The position numbers and the translations under genes are program-made. Below the pieces are notes generated by a model. The model was not told the origin of the DNA, searched no databases, and saw only the letters and a program-made list of their open reading frames with translations. Positions 34,361 through 42,885 of a stretch of DNA of 42,885 nt are shown here, piece by piece. How positions within the stretch are numbered: the first letter of the stretch is position 1; each line of letters begins with the position of its first letter. Source of the DNA: an uncultured Bacilli bacterium (lineage in GTDB: Bacteria > Bacillota_I > Bacilli_A > RF39 > UBA660); contig CAJTXV010000016.1 in the NCBI GenBank assembly GCA_910584255.1, positions 1 to 42,885 of the forward strand, written 5' to 3'.

Positions 34361-36322
34361 TTAAATACTAGCCTTCATTTCAAATAGAATGTCTCTTAAT
34401 TCCATAGCTCTTTCAAAATCTAAATCTTTTGCAGCTTTTTTCATTTCTTCTTCAATATTTTCAATTGTCTTTAATATTTCCTTTTTATCTTGTTTTGTAG
34501 GTTTCTTTTGCTTCTTATCACTTTCCTCATCGATATTAGAAATTAAATCACGAATTTCTTTTTCAATAGTTTTTGGAGTAATTCCATGTTCTTTATTATA
34601 CGCTTCTTGAATTCCTCGACGACGAGTAGTTTCATCAATTGCCTTTTTCATACTGTCAGTAATTTTATCTCCATACATAATACAATGTCCATTTTCATTT
34701 CTTGCACATCTTCCAATGGTTTGTATTAGACTTCTTTCACTTCTTAGGAATCCTTCTTTATCGGCATCCAGAATTGCAATTAAACTTACTTCTGGGATAT
34801 CAATTCCCTCTCTTAATAGGTTGATTCCAACAATACAGTCATATTTACCAAGTCTTAAATCTCTAATGATTTTCATTCTTTCAAGGGTTTTAACCTCACT
34901 ATGAAGATAGGCTACCTTAATGTCAATATCTTTTAAGTAGTTGGTTAACTCTTCTGCCATTCGAATTGTGAGCGTCGTAATTAGTGTACGTTCATTCTTA
35001 GCAATACGCTCTTTGATTTCATCAATCAAATCATCAATTTGTCCTTCTGTTTTACGTACTTCAATGGTTGGATCTAATAGACCAGTTGGACGAATAATCT
35101 GTTCTACAAACTGATTGGATGTTTTTGAAATTTCATACTCTCCTGGTGTTGCCGATACATAGATCACTTGATTTAACTTTTTTTCGAATTCTTCAAATTT
35201 TAAAGGACGATTATCTAAAGCACTTGGAAGACGAAACCCATATTCTACTAAATTCATTTTTCTCGCACGATCTCCATTGTACATTCCCCTTACCTGTGGA
35301 ATAGTAACATGTGATTCATCGATTACTAGGAGAAAATCTTTTCCAAAGAAGTCAATTAATGTTGTTGGAGTTTCCCCTTCTCCTCTTAATGACATGTGCC
35401 TAGAATAATTTTCAATTCCGTGGCAAAAACCAGTTTCCTCTAACATTTCGATATCATAATTGGTTCTTTGTTCTAATCGTTCCATTGCGAGTAGTTTATT
35501 ATCATTTTTTAATTCTGTTAATCGTTCTTTTAGTTCACTTTTTATTCTTTTGATTGCCTCTTTTAATTTTTCATCGCTTGTTACAAAGTGACTAGCTGGG
35601 AAAAGACTTAGATTTTTTTTGCTCTGAAGGATAACTCCTGTTAAGGTATCAATTTCACTAATTCGATCAATTTCATCCCCAAAAAATTCAATACGAAATC
35701 CCTTCGTACTTTGATAAGCTGGAATGATTTCTAGAACATCTCCTTTTACGCGAAAAGTTCCACGCTTAAAATCTAAATCATTTCTGTCATATTGCATCTC
35801 TACTAATTTCGCTAAAACTTTATTTCTTTCAATTTCTTCTCCCACAGATAGAGTTAGCATTTTATTTTTATATTCTTCTACCTCACCAATTCCATAGATA
35901 CAAGAAACACTCGCTACTACGATTACATTTTCATCCGATAAAAGTGCACTGGTAGCTGCATGACGAAGTTCATCGATTTCATCATTAATAGAAGAGTCTT
36001 TTTCAATATAGGTATCCGTGGATGGAACATAAGCTTCTGGTTGGTAATAGTCATAATACGATACAAAATATTCCACTCTATTATTTGGAAATAATTCCTT
36101 AAATTCACTATAAAGTTGGCCTGCTAGAGTTTTGTTATGAGCTAAAATTAACGTTGGCTTATTGACTTCTTTAATAATATTGGCAATGGTAAAAGTCTTA
36201 CCCGTTCCCGTTGCCCCTAGTAAAACTTGATTCCTCTTTCCTTCTTTAATCCCTTGAACTAACTTTTCTATCGCCTGAGGTTGATCCCCAGATGGTTTAT
36301 ATTTTGATACTAACTGAAACAT
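34361..36322 (-). CDS. uvrB: Excinuclease ABC subunit B
   Basis: The damage-verifying helicase-like subunit, 653 residues, of usual length. Seen: Walker A GATGTGKTFT near residue 38, the beta-hairpin YYDYYQPEAYVP, the DEAD-like motif VIDESHVTIPQ, helicase motif LLREGIDIPEVSL and a C-terminal UVR motif (IEEEMKKAAKDLDFERAMEL) that binds UvrC. AGGAGGA precedes ATG 36322. A TATAAT box lies near 36347, but the -35 is poor. The radical SAM gene follows on the same transcript. Confidence 0.98.
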   Translation of the reverse strand: MFQLVSKYKPSGDQPQAIEKLVQGIKEGKRNQVLLGATGTGKTFTIANIIKEVNKPTLILAHNKTLAGQLYSEFKELFPNNRVEYFVSYYDYYQPEAYVPSTDTYIEKDSSINDEIDELRHAATSALLSDENVIVVASVSCIYGIGEVEEYKNKMLTLSVGEEIERNKVLAKLVEMQYDRNDLDFKRGTFRVKGDVLEIIPAYQSTKGFRIEFFGDEIDRISEIDTLTGVILQSKKNLSLFPASHFVTSDEKLKEAIKRIKSELKERLTELKNDNKLLAMERLEQRTNYDIEMLEETGFCHGIENYSRHMSLRGEGETPTTLIDFFGKDFLLVIDESHVTIPQVRGMYNGDRARKMNLVEYGFRLPSALDNRPLKFEEFEKKLNQVIYVSATPGEYEISKTSNQFVEQIIRPTGLLDPTIEVRKTEGQIDDLIDEIKERIAKNERTLITTLTIRMAEELTNYLKDIDIKVAYLHSEVKTLERMKIIRDLRLGKYDCIVGINLLREGIDIPEVSLIAILDADKEGFLRSERSLIQTIGRCARNENGHCIMYGDKITDSMKKAIDETTRRRGIQEAYNKEHGITPKTIEKEIRDLISNIDEESDKKQKKPTKQDKKEILKTIENIEEEMKKAAKDLDFERAMELRDILFEMKASI

Positions 36323-36415
36323 TTTTCTTCCTCCTATTCATTTTAATTATAATCATTTTGAATCAATCATTAGATTTTCTTAATTATACACGAATAAAAA
36401 TCACAATTTTTTATT

Positions 36416-37237
36416 TTATTTAAATATTCTTTCAATTATCTTTCCAAATTTATTATCATATTTTAAATGTTCGTTCTCTTTAAAGTCTTCAAATACTTCA
36501 TCTAGGTAATCTTTATTGCTTTCAGACGAAAAAATTTTATTTAAAATCTTTTTAGATGAATCACTTATATTAAAATCATTAATTATTACTTTGAAATAAT
36601 TTGGATTATCCATAGCAGTTACTAACTCCTGAAAAGGAACAAAGAAAATTAAAAATAGAAAAGAAAACATAAATTTATCATTATCAAGATATGAACATTT
36701 GCATTTAAATATTTTTTCATAAATAAGTGAATTATATGATTTATATAAAAATCCAAATTTTTCATTTGCATAATTAACTGTATCTATAAATATTGGAATA
36801 TTATCATTGTTAATCATGATATTATTGGGATTAAAGTCACCAATAAAAATATTGTTTTTATGTAGTTTCTTCATCGTTTCTTGAATTTGTTTAAAATAAT
36901 TAATAAATTCATCATTACTTTTACATTCAAATAAATTATAAAACGACTTATATTTATTAAATAAAATTAATTCCATGGAATATCCTATTATTTCATGTTT
37001 AGTATTCATAACTATATGTTGTGGGAATATAATATTTTTAACCTTTGTTTTTATATTTATTAAATATTTTATTCTCTCTATCATATCAGAGAAATTGACT
37101 TCCTCTTTTCTAAATATTTTAATTACTAAGTTATCGTTATACTCATAAACAATTCCTTCTCTTCCGCTTCCTAATTCAATATACACATTGCCTAATTTAT
37201 TTTCATCTATTAATATGTAATTATTATCTATTAACAT
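36416..37237 (-). CDS. Protein kinase-like orphan, AT-rich
   Basis: A 273-residue protein with a eukaryotic-like kinase fold signature: glycine loop GSGREG (23-28), VIKIF with Lys40, and the catalytic loop IFIGDFNPNNIMI (Asp134, Asn139), then FIDT (Asp152) where DFG is expected. The HRD motif is IGD, and DFG is replaced, so activity could be altered. Composition is more AT-rich and Asn/Ile/Lys-rich than its neighbours, which suggests recent transfer. ATG 37237 follows AAAGGGAG. It stands alone between uvrB and a remnant-containing gap. Confidence 0.75.
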   Translation of the reverse strand: MLIDNNYILIDENKLGNVYIELGSGREGIVYEYNDNLVIKIFRKEEVNFSDMIERIKYLINIKTKVKNIIFPQHIVMNTKHEIIGYSMELILFNKYKSFYNLFECKSNDEFINYFKQIQETMKKLHKNNIFIGDFNPNNIMINNDNIPIFIDTVNYANEKFGFLYKSYNSLIYEKIFKCKCSYLDNDKFMFSFLFLIFFVPFQELVTAMDNPNYFKVIINDFNISDSSKKILNKIFSSESNKDYLDEVFEDFKENEHLKYDNKFGKIIERIFK

Positions 37238-37324
37238 TTTTATACTCCCTTTTATATATATCAAAAAACGTGTAACTTCTATTATTATAACTTAAAAATC
37301 ATTCTAAAAATGAACCTATAAACT

Positions 37325-37453
37325 TTAATTTTTCTTAAATATATATTCAGTATCATATAATTTTGAATCTCCCAATCCAAGTATGACTGATTTTTCACTT
37401 TTTAAATTTAGCATATAAAATCTACAATCATTTGTTGATATTATATAGTATTC
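37325..37453 (-). pseudogene. C-terminal gene remnant upstream of the kinase-like gene
   Basis: A frame without a start, 42 codons after a TGA, ends at TAA 37325-37327. It reads as ordinary protein (YYIISTNDCRFYMLNLK, VILGLGDSKLYDTEY). Just upstream another frame (GKILVWNLR) looks like the continuation, which would indicate a frameshift. The family is not recognised. The rest of the gap 37238-37640 holds two terminators and nothing else that I can support. Confidence 0.35.
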
Positions 37454-37538
37454 TCAAATTCCATACAAGTATTTTACCTTTATATTTTATGATTTTCTAT
37501 ATACCTATAAACTATTTCATTATTTTTATTAATTATTA

Positions 37539-37571
37539 AAAAACAAGATATTTTGGATACCCTGTTTTTCA
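37539..37571 (-). terminator. Second terminator downstream of the DUF1307-like lipoprotein
   Basis: An 11-bp stem with two G-U pairs on the minus strand, followed by six T. It lies about 70 bases after the stronger hairpin at 37607-37639. Confidence 0.45.
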
Positions 37572-37606
37572 TTAATTATAAATACAATTTTTTATATACC
37601 TGTATA

Positions 37607-37639
37607 AAAAATACCTATGTTTTTTGCATAGGTATTTTT
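37607..37639. terminator. Strong bidirectional terminator after the lipoprotein gene
   Basis: Perfect 13-bp arms 37607-37619 and 37627-37639 with a 7-base loop, ending one base before the stop codon of the lipoprotein. Confidence 0.85.
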
Positions 37640-37640
37640 C

Positions 37641-38108
37641 TTATTTTACTTTACAAGTAAAATCGTCTTTTTCTGCCGCTTTTTTAACGTCTTCTAATTT
37701 ACTGTCATCACCAACTAAGTCATCAAGTCCATAAGTTGCTAAAGCATCTTTTTTTGCCTTATCTAAGTTAACATCTAAAGTAACTGTGTATTCATATTTT
37801 TTATCGTCTTTGCTTACTTTCATGCTAACTCCGTCTTTATCTACTTCTTCATATTGACCATCCATAGATTTAGTAAAGGTATCCCAAAGATTTTTTGCAT
37901 CATCTCCAGTTAGTTTTGTACTAACATCCATCTTTACACGATTAATTTTTTCGCTTTTGAATGTCATAGAAATTGTTGTTCCAATATCTACACCATCCTG
38001 TTTTTGTGTGTTTGTACAAACTAAAGTTTTTGATGAGCCATTACTTCCACAACCAGTTACTAACATAATAGAAACTAGTCCTAAACATAACATACTAAGT
38101 TTTTTCAT
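37641..38108 (-). CDS. Putative lipoprotein, DUF1307/YehR-like
   Basis: A 155-residue product with a basic start, hydrophobic segment and lipobox LVTGC (Cys20). The mature part (TLVCTNTQKQDGVDIGTTISMTFK, later DFTCKVK) has two cysteines that may pair, and resembles the DUF1307 lipoproteins of Firmicutes; the family call is from pattern memory. ATG 38108 is chosen because AGGAG lies 8 bases upstream. The promoter is at 38132-38160. Function unknown. Confidence 0.8.
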   Translation of the reverse strand: MKKLSMLCLGLVSIMLVTGCGSNGSSKTLVCTNTQKQDGVDIGTTISMTFKSEKINRVKMDVSTKLTGDDAKNLWDTFTKSMDGQYEEVDKDGVSMKVSKDDKKYEYTVTLDVNLDKAKKDALATYGLDDLVGDDSKLEDVKKAAEKDDFTCKVK

Positions 38109-38131
38109 TACTCCCACTCCTTTCTTATATT

Positions 38132-38160
38132 ATTGTATCTTAATTCATCATGAAACTCAA
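38132..38160 (-). promoter_or_regulatory. Sigma-A promoter of the DUF1307-like lipoprotein
   Basis: On the minus strand: TTGAGT (38155-38160), 17-base spacer, TACAAT (38132-38137). Confidence 0.65.
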
Positions 38161-38216
38161 GTACTAAAATTTTATTTTATTGGCGAGGATTTATTCCTAT
38201 ATTATTTGTCTTATTT

Positions 38217-38723
38217 CTAATATTTTAGGATTTTGTCTAAGTTTTCTATGTTTTTTATTCTTGTTTTGATATACTTCCTTAATGTCATTCCTTGATAAAA
38301 GTAGGTTGTTTTTTTAGTAGGTGGGCTAGATAAAAATTGTTCAAATTCTACGGAGGATAAATAGTCATCAATTAATTTTTCTCTTTTTGATAAACTTAAA
38401 TTTTTCCTTTTCATGGTATGAGAAACATGATACCTAATTCTTTTTGTAATCTGTGATTTATTCCAGTAGGGAGATTCTATATACATTTCTACATAGCTAA
38501 CTAGGGGTGTTCCCTGATATATCCACTCAGTTTCTTCTTTTTTTACATATGTGCCATTGATAATTTCCCTAATTTTGGGGTGTTTTAAAACATCATCTAA
38601 AAAGATGTCTATATCCTGACTCTGTGTATATTCTTTTACTACAATTTCTCTAATTTTAGAGGTTAAGAAATCAAGGTTACTTTGATCATCTAAAATCGTA
38701 GAAAGATAGGTTTTTAATGGCAA
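38217..38723 (-). CDS. Hypothetical repeat protein, start unclear
   Basis: A 168-residue product if TTG 38723 is the start. The frame remains open for 22 more codons upstream, to a TAA, and those codons look coding (INEETGGSFITFCPHG), yet contain no ATG, GTG or ribosome binding site. Three copies of a loose motif of aromatic residue, two or three residues, G-x-x-L-x-x-Y (HGLPLKTYL, QGTPLVSYV, QGMTLRKYI) are spaced 60-70 residues apart, suggesting internal duplication. It may be a 5'-damaged gene. It follows the 38800-39330 gene in the same direction. I recognise no family. Confidence 0.5.
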   Translation of the reverse strand: MPLKTYLSTILDDQSNLDFLTSKIREIVVKEYTQSQDIDIFLDDVLKHPKIREIINGTYVKKEETEWIYQGTPLVSYVEMYIESPYWNKSQITKRIRYHVSHTMKRKNLSLSKREKLIDDYLSSVEFEQFLSSPPTKKTTYFYQGMTLRKYIKTRIKNIENLDKILKY

Positions 38724-38799
38724 CCCATGTGGACAAAATGTTATGAAACTACCCCCTGTTTCTTCATTTATCCCTATGATTTTAATATTTTATCTCTTA

Positions 38800-39330
38800 C
38801 TAAATGCCTTGTCTTATTTTTTTAATTATTTGAGGAGATATTTCTAATCGATTCTTATAAATTGTTAATTGGTCATCCTGTAGATAAAATTTTTGGTAGT
38901 CTTCTAAAGTCTTTTCTCCTTCTTCCTCACTGCACCCATTATAAATAATATAAGAATTTTTTAACTCTTGTGCTAGAATTGCTTCTTGATACTCCATATA
39001 TACCCATGGGAATTGGCTCTCTGTAATGACAGATTGCATTATTCTGATATTATGAACATTGGGAACTACAATTCTTGGATTGAAATTCCTATCATATTGG
39101 CTTTCCCAATTCTCTGTTACTTCATCTACCACTGATACAATATCTATTTTTTGCTGTTGTTCTTCTGTAAATGAATTTATGTATATACCAAATACATTGC
39201 CTCTTTGAATACTTTCTTTTGCCATGTTAGTAATTGTTTTTGTTAATTCATTATCTTTATCATTTCTTATCATTTTTTCTCTTATTTTTCTTCTTTTCTT
39301 ATATAAAATTTTTTTCTTATATTCTATCAT
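38800..39330 (-). CDS. Hypothetical protein, basic N-terminus
   Basis: A protein of about 176 residues that I do not recognise. The first 25 residues are very Lys/Arg-rich (YKKKILYKKRRKIREK), the rest is mixed with acidic stretches (NGCSEEEGEKTLEDYQKFY). The segment GIYINSFTEEQQQKIDIVSVVDE has a faint nucleotidyltransferase look, not enough to call. The start is uncertain: ATG 39330 or ATG 39273, both with weak sites. A longer extension would run into the divergent nagZ-like gene and is unlikely. Confidence 0.55.
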   Translation of the reverse strand: MIEYKKKILYKKRRKIREKMIRNDKDNELTKTITNMAKESIQRGNVFGIYINSFTEEQQQKIDIVSVVDEVTENWESQYDRNFNPRIVVPNVHNIRIMQSVITESQFPWVYMEYQEAILAQELKNSYIIYNGCSEEEGEKTLEDYQKFYLQDDQLTIYKNRLEISPQIIKKIRQGI

Positions 39331-39380
39331 ATATTTCTCATCTTGCAAGAAAAACTTTCGGTAGAAATTTATTATCATAA

Positions 39381-39410
39381 TTGGAAAAGTTATTTTATAT
39401 ACTGTACTAT
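39381..39410 (+). promoter_or_regulatory. Predicted promoter of the GH3 gene
   Basis: TTGGAA (39381-39386), 18-base spacer, TACTAT (39405-39410), 12 bases before the start codon region with AGGTGATAGG. Confidence 0.5.
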
Positions 39411-39422
39411 AGGTGATAGGAT

Positions 39423-40799
39423 ATGGAAAAAAAATACATTTTAGGCCTTGCGGCAGTGATGACTTTAACACTTTTTATTTTTTTGGGAGTAGCAATCTCT
39501 GATAGTTTAAAAACACCTGCTTCTAAAACAAAAAATATGGAAGCAACAATTATGTGGGTTGAAAATGATCAGGTAACAGTCCAAGATCAAAATCATATTA
39601 TTTATACTTTCGCAATTGATGGAGTTCATGCAGAAGTAGGTTCTAATATTCAAATTGAATATACAGGTTCTTTAGATAAAAATAAAACGCCTCAAGAAGG
39701 AAAGGTTATAAGTTATCAAACTTCACCAGTTTCTGTTGATGAAAATGGAATTTCTACAGACTGGCTGGATCATGGGATTTTCAGTAACTACTATACTTTA
39801 GCTGGAAAAAAATTAAAGGAATTAACACTTGATCAAAAAATTGCTCAATTACTTTTAGTTCGTTATCCTGATAAAAATGCTGTTGAAGCACTCAAAAAAT
39901 ATCAATTTGGTGGATATGTCTTCTTTGAAAAAGACTTTAGGGACAAAATGAAAGAAGAAGTAGAAGGAATGATGGCTGAACTTCAAGATTCAGTGAATGT
40001 ACCAATCTTAACCGCTGTCGATGAAGAAGGAGGAAGTGTAGTTCGTATCAGTAGTAATCCAAATTTAAGAGCTGAAAAGTTTAAATCATCCAAAGAACTT
40101 TACACTTCTGGTGGTTTTGATTCGATTAAGCAAGATACCATTGAAAAAAGTAATTTACTACATAGCTTAGGCATCAATCTAAACCTAGCTCCAGTTGTAG
40201 ATGTTTCCACCAATGCTAGCGATTATATGTATAATAGAGCCTTTGGACAGGGAACAGATTTAACTTCAACCTATGCGAAAACTGTAATCGAAGCAAGTAA
40301 AGATCTTGGTGTTTCTTACGTAATGAAACATTTCCCAGGATACGGCAATAACCCAGATACTCACACTAGTGGCGCCACGGATACAAGAACTTATGATAGT
40401 CTCCTAGCAAATGACTTGCCTCCTTTTAGAGCAGGGATTGAATCTGGTGCAGAAGCCATTTTAGTCAGTCATAATACCGTAAATAGTATTGATGCTAGTA
40501 ATCCTGCTTCTCTTTCTCCAAGTGTTCATAATGTACTTCGCAATGAACTTGGATTTACTGGTATTATTATGACAGATGATCTTGCTATGGGAGCTACCTC
40601 AGGAATTGATGATGCCGTTGTCAAAGCATTAATTGCAGGAAATGATATTATTATGGTTACTGATTATGAAAAAGCTTTTAATTCTATTAAGAGAGCTTTA
40701 GAAAACGGTAGTATTGATGAAAACTTAATTGAGAAAAACGCTTTTCGAATCCTAGCTTGGAAATATGCAAAAGGTTTAATGTATAATAATCAAAAATAA
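39423..40799 (+). CDS. Membrane-anchored GH3 beta-N-acetylhexosaminidase (NagZ-like)
   Basis: A 458-residue enzyme with an N-terminal membrane anchor (about 6-26), a beta-rich linker domain (about 38-100), then a GH3 barrel. Seen: KHFPGYG (302-308) followed by Asp312 and His314, the Asp/His acid-base loop of NagZ-type enzymes, and the predicted nucleophile Asp385 in IIMTDDLAMGA. It lacks the second GH3 domain, as single-domain NagZ proteins do. It should remove GlcNAc from muropeptides outside the cell. AGGTGATAGG precedes ATG 39423. It is divergent from the unknown gene at 38800-39330. Confidence 0.92.
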   Translation: MEKKYILGLAAVMTLTLFIFLGVAISDSLKTPASKTKNMEATIMWVENDQVTVQDQNHIIYTFAIDGVHAEVGSNIQIEYTGSLDKNKTPQEGKVISYQTSPVSVDENGISTDWLDHGIFSNYYTLAGKKLKELTLDQKIAQLLLVRYPDKNAVEALKKYQFGGYVFFEKDFRDKMKEEVEGMMAELQDSVNVPILTAVDEEGGSVVRISSNPNLRAEKFKSSKELYTSGGFDSIKQDTIEKSNLLHSLGINLNLAPVVDVSTNASDYMYNRAFGQGTDLTSTYAKTVIEASKDLGVSYVMKHFPGYGNNPDTHTSGATDTRTYDSLLANDLPPFRAGIESGAEAILVSHNTVNSIDASNPASLSPSVHNVLRNELGFTGIIMTDDLAMGATSGIDDAVVKALIAGNDIIMVTDYEKAFNSIKRALENGSIDENLIEKNAFRILAWKYAKGLMYNNQK

Positions 40800-40821
40800 A
40801 ACGTGAACATTCTCACGTTTT
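40798..40821. terminator. Bidirectional terminator after the GH3 gene
   Basis: Perfect 9-bp arms 40798-40806 and 40813-40821 with loop ACATTC and T runs on the plus strand. It also serves the convergent gene at 40826-41341. Confidence 0.8.
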
Positions 40822-40825
40822 TTAT

Positions 40826-41341
40826 TTATTTTACTTTTTTAGATTCTAAGGTGTTTTCGTTTGTTTTTTCCTTTTCTTCGTTGATTTTATTTTTAAATTC
40901 TTCGATTTTACTATTATATATCCCAATTGCATCATTTAATTCTGTTCCAATCTGTGGGAAGTTTATATGAATACAATTTCCAGAAATACTATCAGCCTTT
41001 AACCCATGAAAACTAGGACCCATCATACCATTTACGTGATAAAATCTTCCAACGCATAGCGATTCGGATTCTAAAAAATAATCCACTAAATCTTCTAAAA
41101 TTTTCGTATAAAACACAATACTATGCATAGCAGGAATTCCACTGTTAATTTCCTTATGAAAATTTTTTTCTGGAACTGAAATTATAACCATACTCATCTT
41201 TTCTTGATAACCTTCTACACGTCCAGGTATAAATTCTATCTTGCCTTTTACTTTTATGCTATCCGTTAAAATCAGTTCTATATATTCCATTATTACCTTA
41301 GAAACTTTTGTTGCAATTTCTATCGCTTCTTTTTTCTTCAT
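40826..41341 (-). CDS. Hypothetical soluble protein
   Basis: A 171-residue protein with no export signal. The central part (FYHVNGMMGPSFHGLKADSISGNCIHINFPQIG) looks like a folded domain; the last 35 residues are a charged, probably coiled or disordered tail (KIEEFKNKINEEKEKTNENT). I recognise no family. GGGGAA lies upstream of ATG 41341, and an extended -10 (TGGTATAAT) near 41379-41387 suggests its own promoter. Confidence 0.7.
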   Translation of the reverse strand: MKKKEAIEIATKVSKVIMEYIELILTDSIKVKGKIEFIPGRVEGYQEKMSMVIISVPEKNFHKEINSGIPAMHSIVFYTKILEDLVDYFLESESLCVGRFYHVNGMMGPSFHGLKADSISGNCIHINFPQIGTELNDAIGIYNSKIEEFKNKINEEKEKTNENTLESKKVK

Positions 41342-41417
41342 ATTAGTTCCCCATTTCCTATGTTTCTTAAATTTTATTATACCACGATGTTATGTAGAAA
41401 GTAAATTAGAATATAAT

Positions 41418-42885
41418 TTATTGATTCTTTATCTTTTTGATTTTTCCTTTTTCTAATATTAAAACATTATCTGCTATTCTTTGAATTCTCTCATCATGAG
41501 AAATGATTAGAATTAAATATTTTCTCTTCATCTCTTGCAAAATTGAAATCATCTTTTCTATTGTTTCTTTGTCCAGGGAACTTGTAAACTCGTCTAAAAG
41601 CAATACTTTAGATTTTTTCATTAGGGCTCTTCCTAAAGCAAACAGTTGTTTTTGTCCCCCCGAAAGGTTCATCGCAAATTCTTTCAAGGTTGTATAATAT
41701 CCATTTGGTAGGTTCATAATCATATCATGCAATCCAATTCTTTTACAAATATAAATTTGTACTTTGCGATTTTTATTAATCATAGAAAAGTTTTCTTGAA
41801 TACTCATATTAAATAGGAATGGTTCTTGAGTTACGATTGCTATTTCATCTAAATAGTTGTCTAAGCTATATGTTTCTATTTTTTGACCCGAGAGATATAT
41901 ATTACCTTTTTGTGGAGTTATCTCTCTTACAATTAAATTAAATACTGTTGTTTTCCCTACCCCATTCGTCCCTGTTAATACTGTAATTTCTCCAAAAGGA
42001 ATATCTATTGTAGCATTTTTTAAAATACTCTTTTTATGGTAAGAGAAAGAAACATTTTTAAAATAAATATCTGGATATTCTAGACTTATGTCAGATTCTT
42101 TCTCTGCTTTTCTTCCAAAATTCATTTTTAAGATACTTTCAATACGTTCAAAAGATATTTCTTCATCTAAAAGACTCATAGAATACTCCATAATACTAGT
42201 GACAGAAGTAGTCATTTTCTCATAGTAAGAAATTAGGAATAGGAGTGTTCCAATTGTGATAGATTTATTAAAAACTGCTTGAATTAAGAATCCATATAAT
42301 CCTAGTTTTCCAATTTGAACTATTAGTACTGCGATTGATTCCTTTCTCATAATACACTTTCTTCTTAAAAAGTAATGCGTTTTCCAATTCTTACGTTCTT
42401 TTTCTAGTTTTTGATTTAATGGTTCTATTAGATTTAACATTTTTATATCTTTGAGTCCATTTAATATTTGTGCTAGAAGTCCTGTTAATTTATCGGCATA
42501 CATTCGTTGATTCTTAAAATGTTTCGCTCCCTCTTTGTTTAAATATGCTAATTGTTTTAGATATAAAAGGTGCAGAATTGTAACAAGAATCCCAAGTATG
42601 ATACTTTGATTCATAAATATAAAAATAATCAATAGTAGTTTAACGAATTCCATCATGGTATGAAACAAGTGGGAAGGTATTTCACAAACAGAAATTAAAT
42701 CCAAATTGCTTGTATTAATAATCTTAGCTTTTGGTAGATCTTTTTGCTTCATCATGTCATACTGATAAATTGCATCAATTAACTTTCGATGTAACTCTAC
42801 ATAGCAGTTTTTAAAAAAAGTAACGTAGAAATGATATGAACCCCGTTTCTTGGACAAAAAAGAAATGAGGTTTTTATATGAGCAA
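41418..42885 (-). CDS. ABC transporter, fused permease and ATPase (partial, 5' end outside window)
   Basis: An exporter-type half transporter, cut at its N-terminus by the window edge. The frame stays open to 42885, so the start lies outside; 479 residues are certain from codon 42857. The visible part has about four membrane segments of a type-1 exporter domain, then the ATPase: Walker A LTGTNGVGKTT, the Q-loop VTQEPFLFN, signature LSGGQKQL, Walker B KVLLLDE, and the H-loop ISHDE. The substrate is unknown. No bacteriocin-type or lipid-type partner is seen downstream; the next gene in this direction is an unknown soluble protein. Confidence 0.9.
   Translation of the reverse strand, partial: CSYKNLISFLSKKRGSYHFYVTFFKNCYVELHRKLIDAIYQYDMMKQKDLPKAKIINTSNLDLISVCEIPSHLFHTMMEFVKLLLIIFIFMNQSIILGILVTILHLLYLKQLAYLNKEGAKHFKNQRMYADKLTGLLAQILNGLKDIKMLNLIEPLNQKLEKERKNWKTHYFLRRKCIMRKESIAVLIVQIGKLGLYGFLIQAVFNKSITIGTLLFLISYYEKMTTSVTSIMEYSMSLLDEEISFERIESILKMNFGRKAEKESDISLEYPDIYFKNVSFSYHKKSILKNATIDIPFGEITVLTGTNGVGKTTVFNLIVREITPQKGNIYLSGQKIETYSLDNYLDEIAIVTQEPFLFNMSIQENFSMINKNRKVQIYICKRIGLHDMIMNLPNGYYTTLKEFAMNLSGGQKQLFALGRALMKKSKVLLLDEFTSSLDKETIEKMISILQEMKRKYLILIISHDERIQRIADNVLILEKGKIKKIKNQ

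Noticed and set aside
1..42885. Search by eye for CRISPR arrays, tRNA or rRNA genes, T-box leaders and common riboswitches
   Set aside because: No regularly spaced repeats, cloverleaf-like sequences or conserved riboswitch cores were seen. A covariance-model scan would be needed to exclude them fully.

Overview
The window reads as a chromosomal segment of a low-GC, Gram-positive-type bacterium, most likely an uncultured gut lineage of Bacilli (Erysipelotrichia- or 'Mycoplasmatota'-like). The reasons are strong A+T bias, AAGGAGG-type ribosome binding sites, TTGACA/TATAAT promoters, YvcK/WhiA/Lgt/ClpP of Firmicute type, a complete Spo0A, lipoproteins with Lgt, and a BspA-like surface protein whose C-terminal domain I associate with gut Bacilli. 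TGA is a normal stop codon (for example in tpiA), so the mycoplasma genetic code is not in use. The taxonomic call is inference.

Layout, left to right. Bases 1-9600 hold a dispersed lower-glycolysis region on the minus strand. The operon pgk, glycolipid flippase-like protein, glycosyltransferase, tpiA and a 54-residue membrane peptide is tightly overlapped; spo0A, a lipoprotein, an AAA ATPase and gpmI follow as separate units. Between the last two lie a candidate small structured RNA (plus strand) and a 29-codon membrane peptide. Bases 9578-13263 are one very large BspA/DUF285-type surface protein, built on an exact 156-bp tandem repeat, with a run of 12 G inside the promoter spacer; this looks phase-variable. 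gap lies just beyond it. Bases 14666-24460 carry a nucleoside kinase, clpP, an LRR lipoprotein, a decayed gene, and the GNAT/whiA/yvcK cluster (no rapZ seen next to it), then a membrane-anchored HExxH protein. Bases 24659-29612 are an operon uvrA, PF04020-like membrane protein, lgt, trxB. Bases 30091-33402 are accessory: a GNAT enzyme, three unknown genes each with its own near-consensus promoter and terminator, and an ankyrin-like gene split by a -1 frame change exactly at A AAA AAG. Bases 33506-36322 are a radical SAM/SPASM enzyme and uvrB. Bases 36416-42885 are again accessory: an AT-rich kinase-like orphan, a gene remnant, a DUF1307-like lipoprotein, unknown proteins, a NagZ-like GH3 enzyme and a truncated ABC exporter.

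How they fit together. The core genes cover glycolysis (gap, pgk, tpiA, gpmI), membrane glycolipid synthesis, lipoprotein maturation (lgt, serving at least three lipoproteins here), thioredoxin reduction, excision repair (uvrA, uvrB), proteolysis (clpP) and developmental or division control (spo0A, whiA, yvcK). The most unusual signals are the poly-G promoter of the giant surface protein, the dnaX-like slippery site, and the compact RNA at 1666-1739. All assignments come from reading the sequence; no database search was run.
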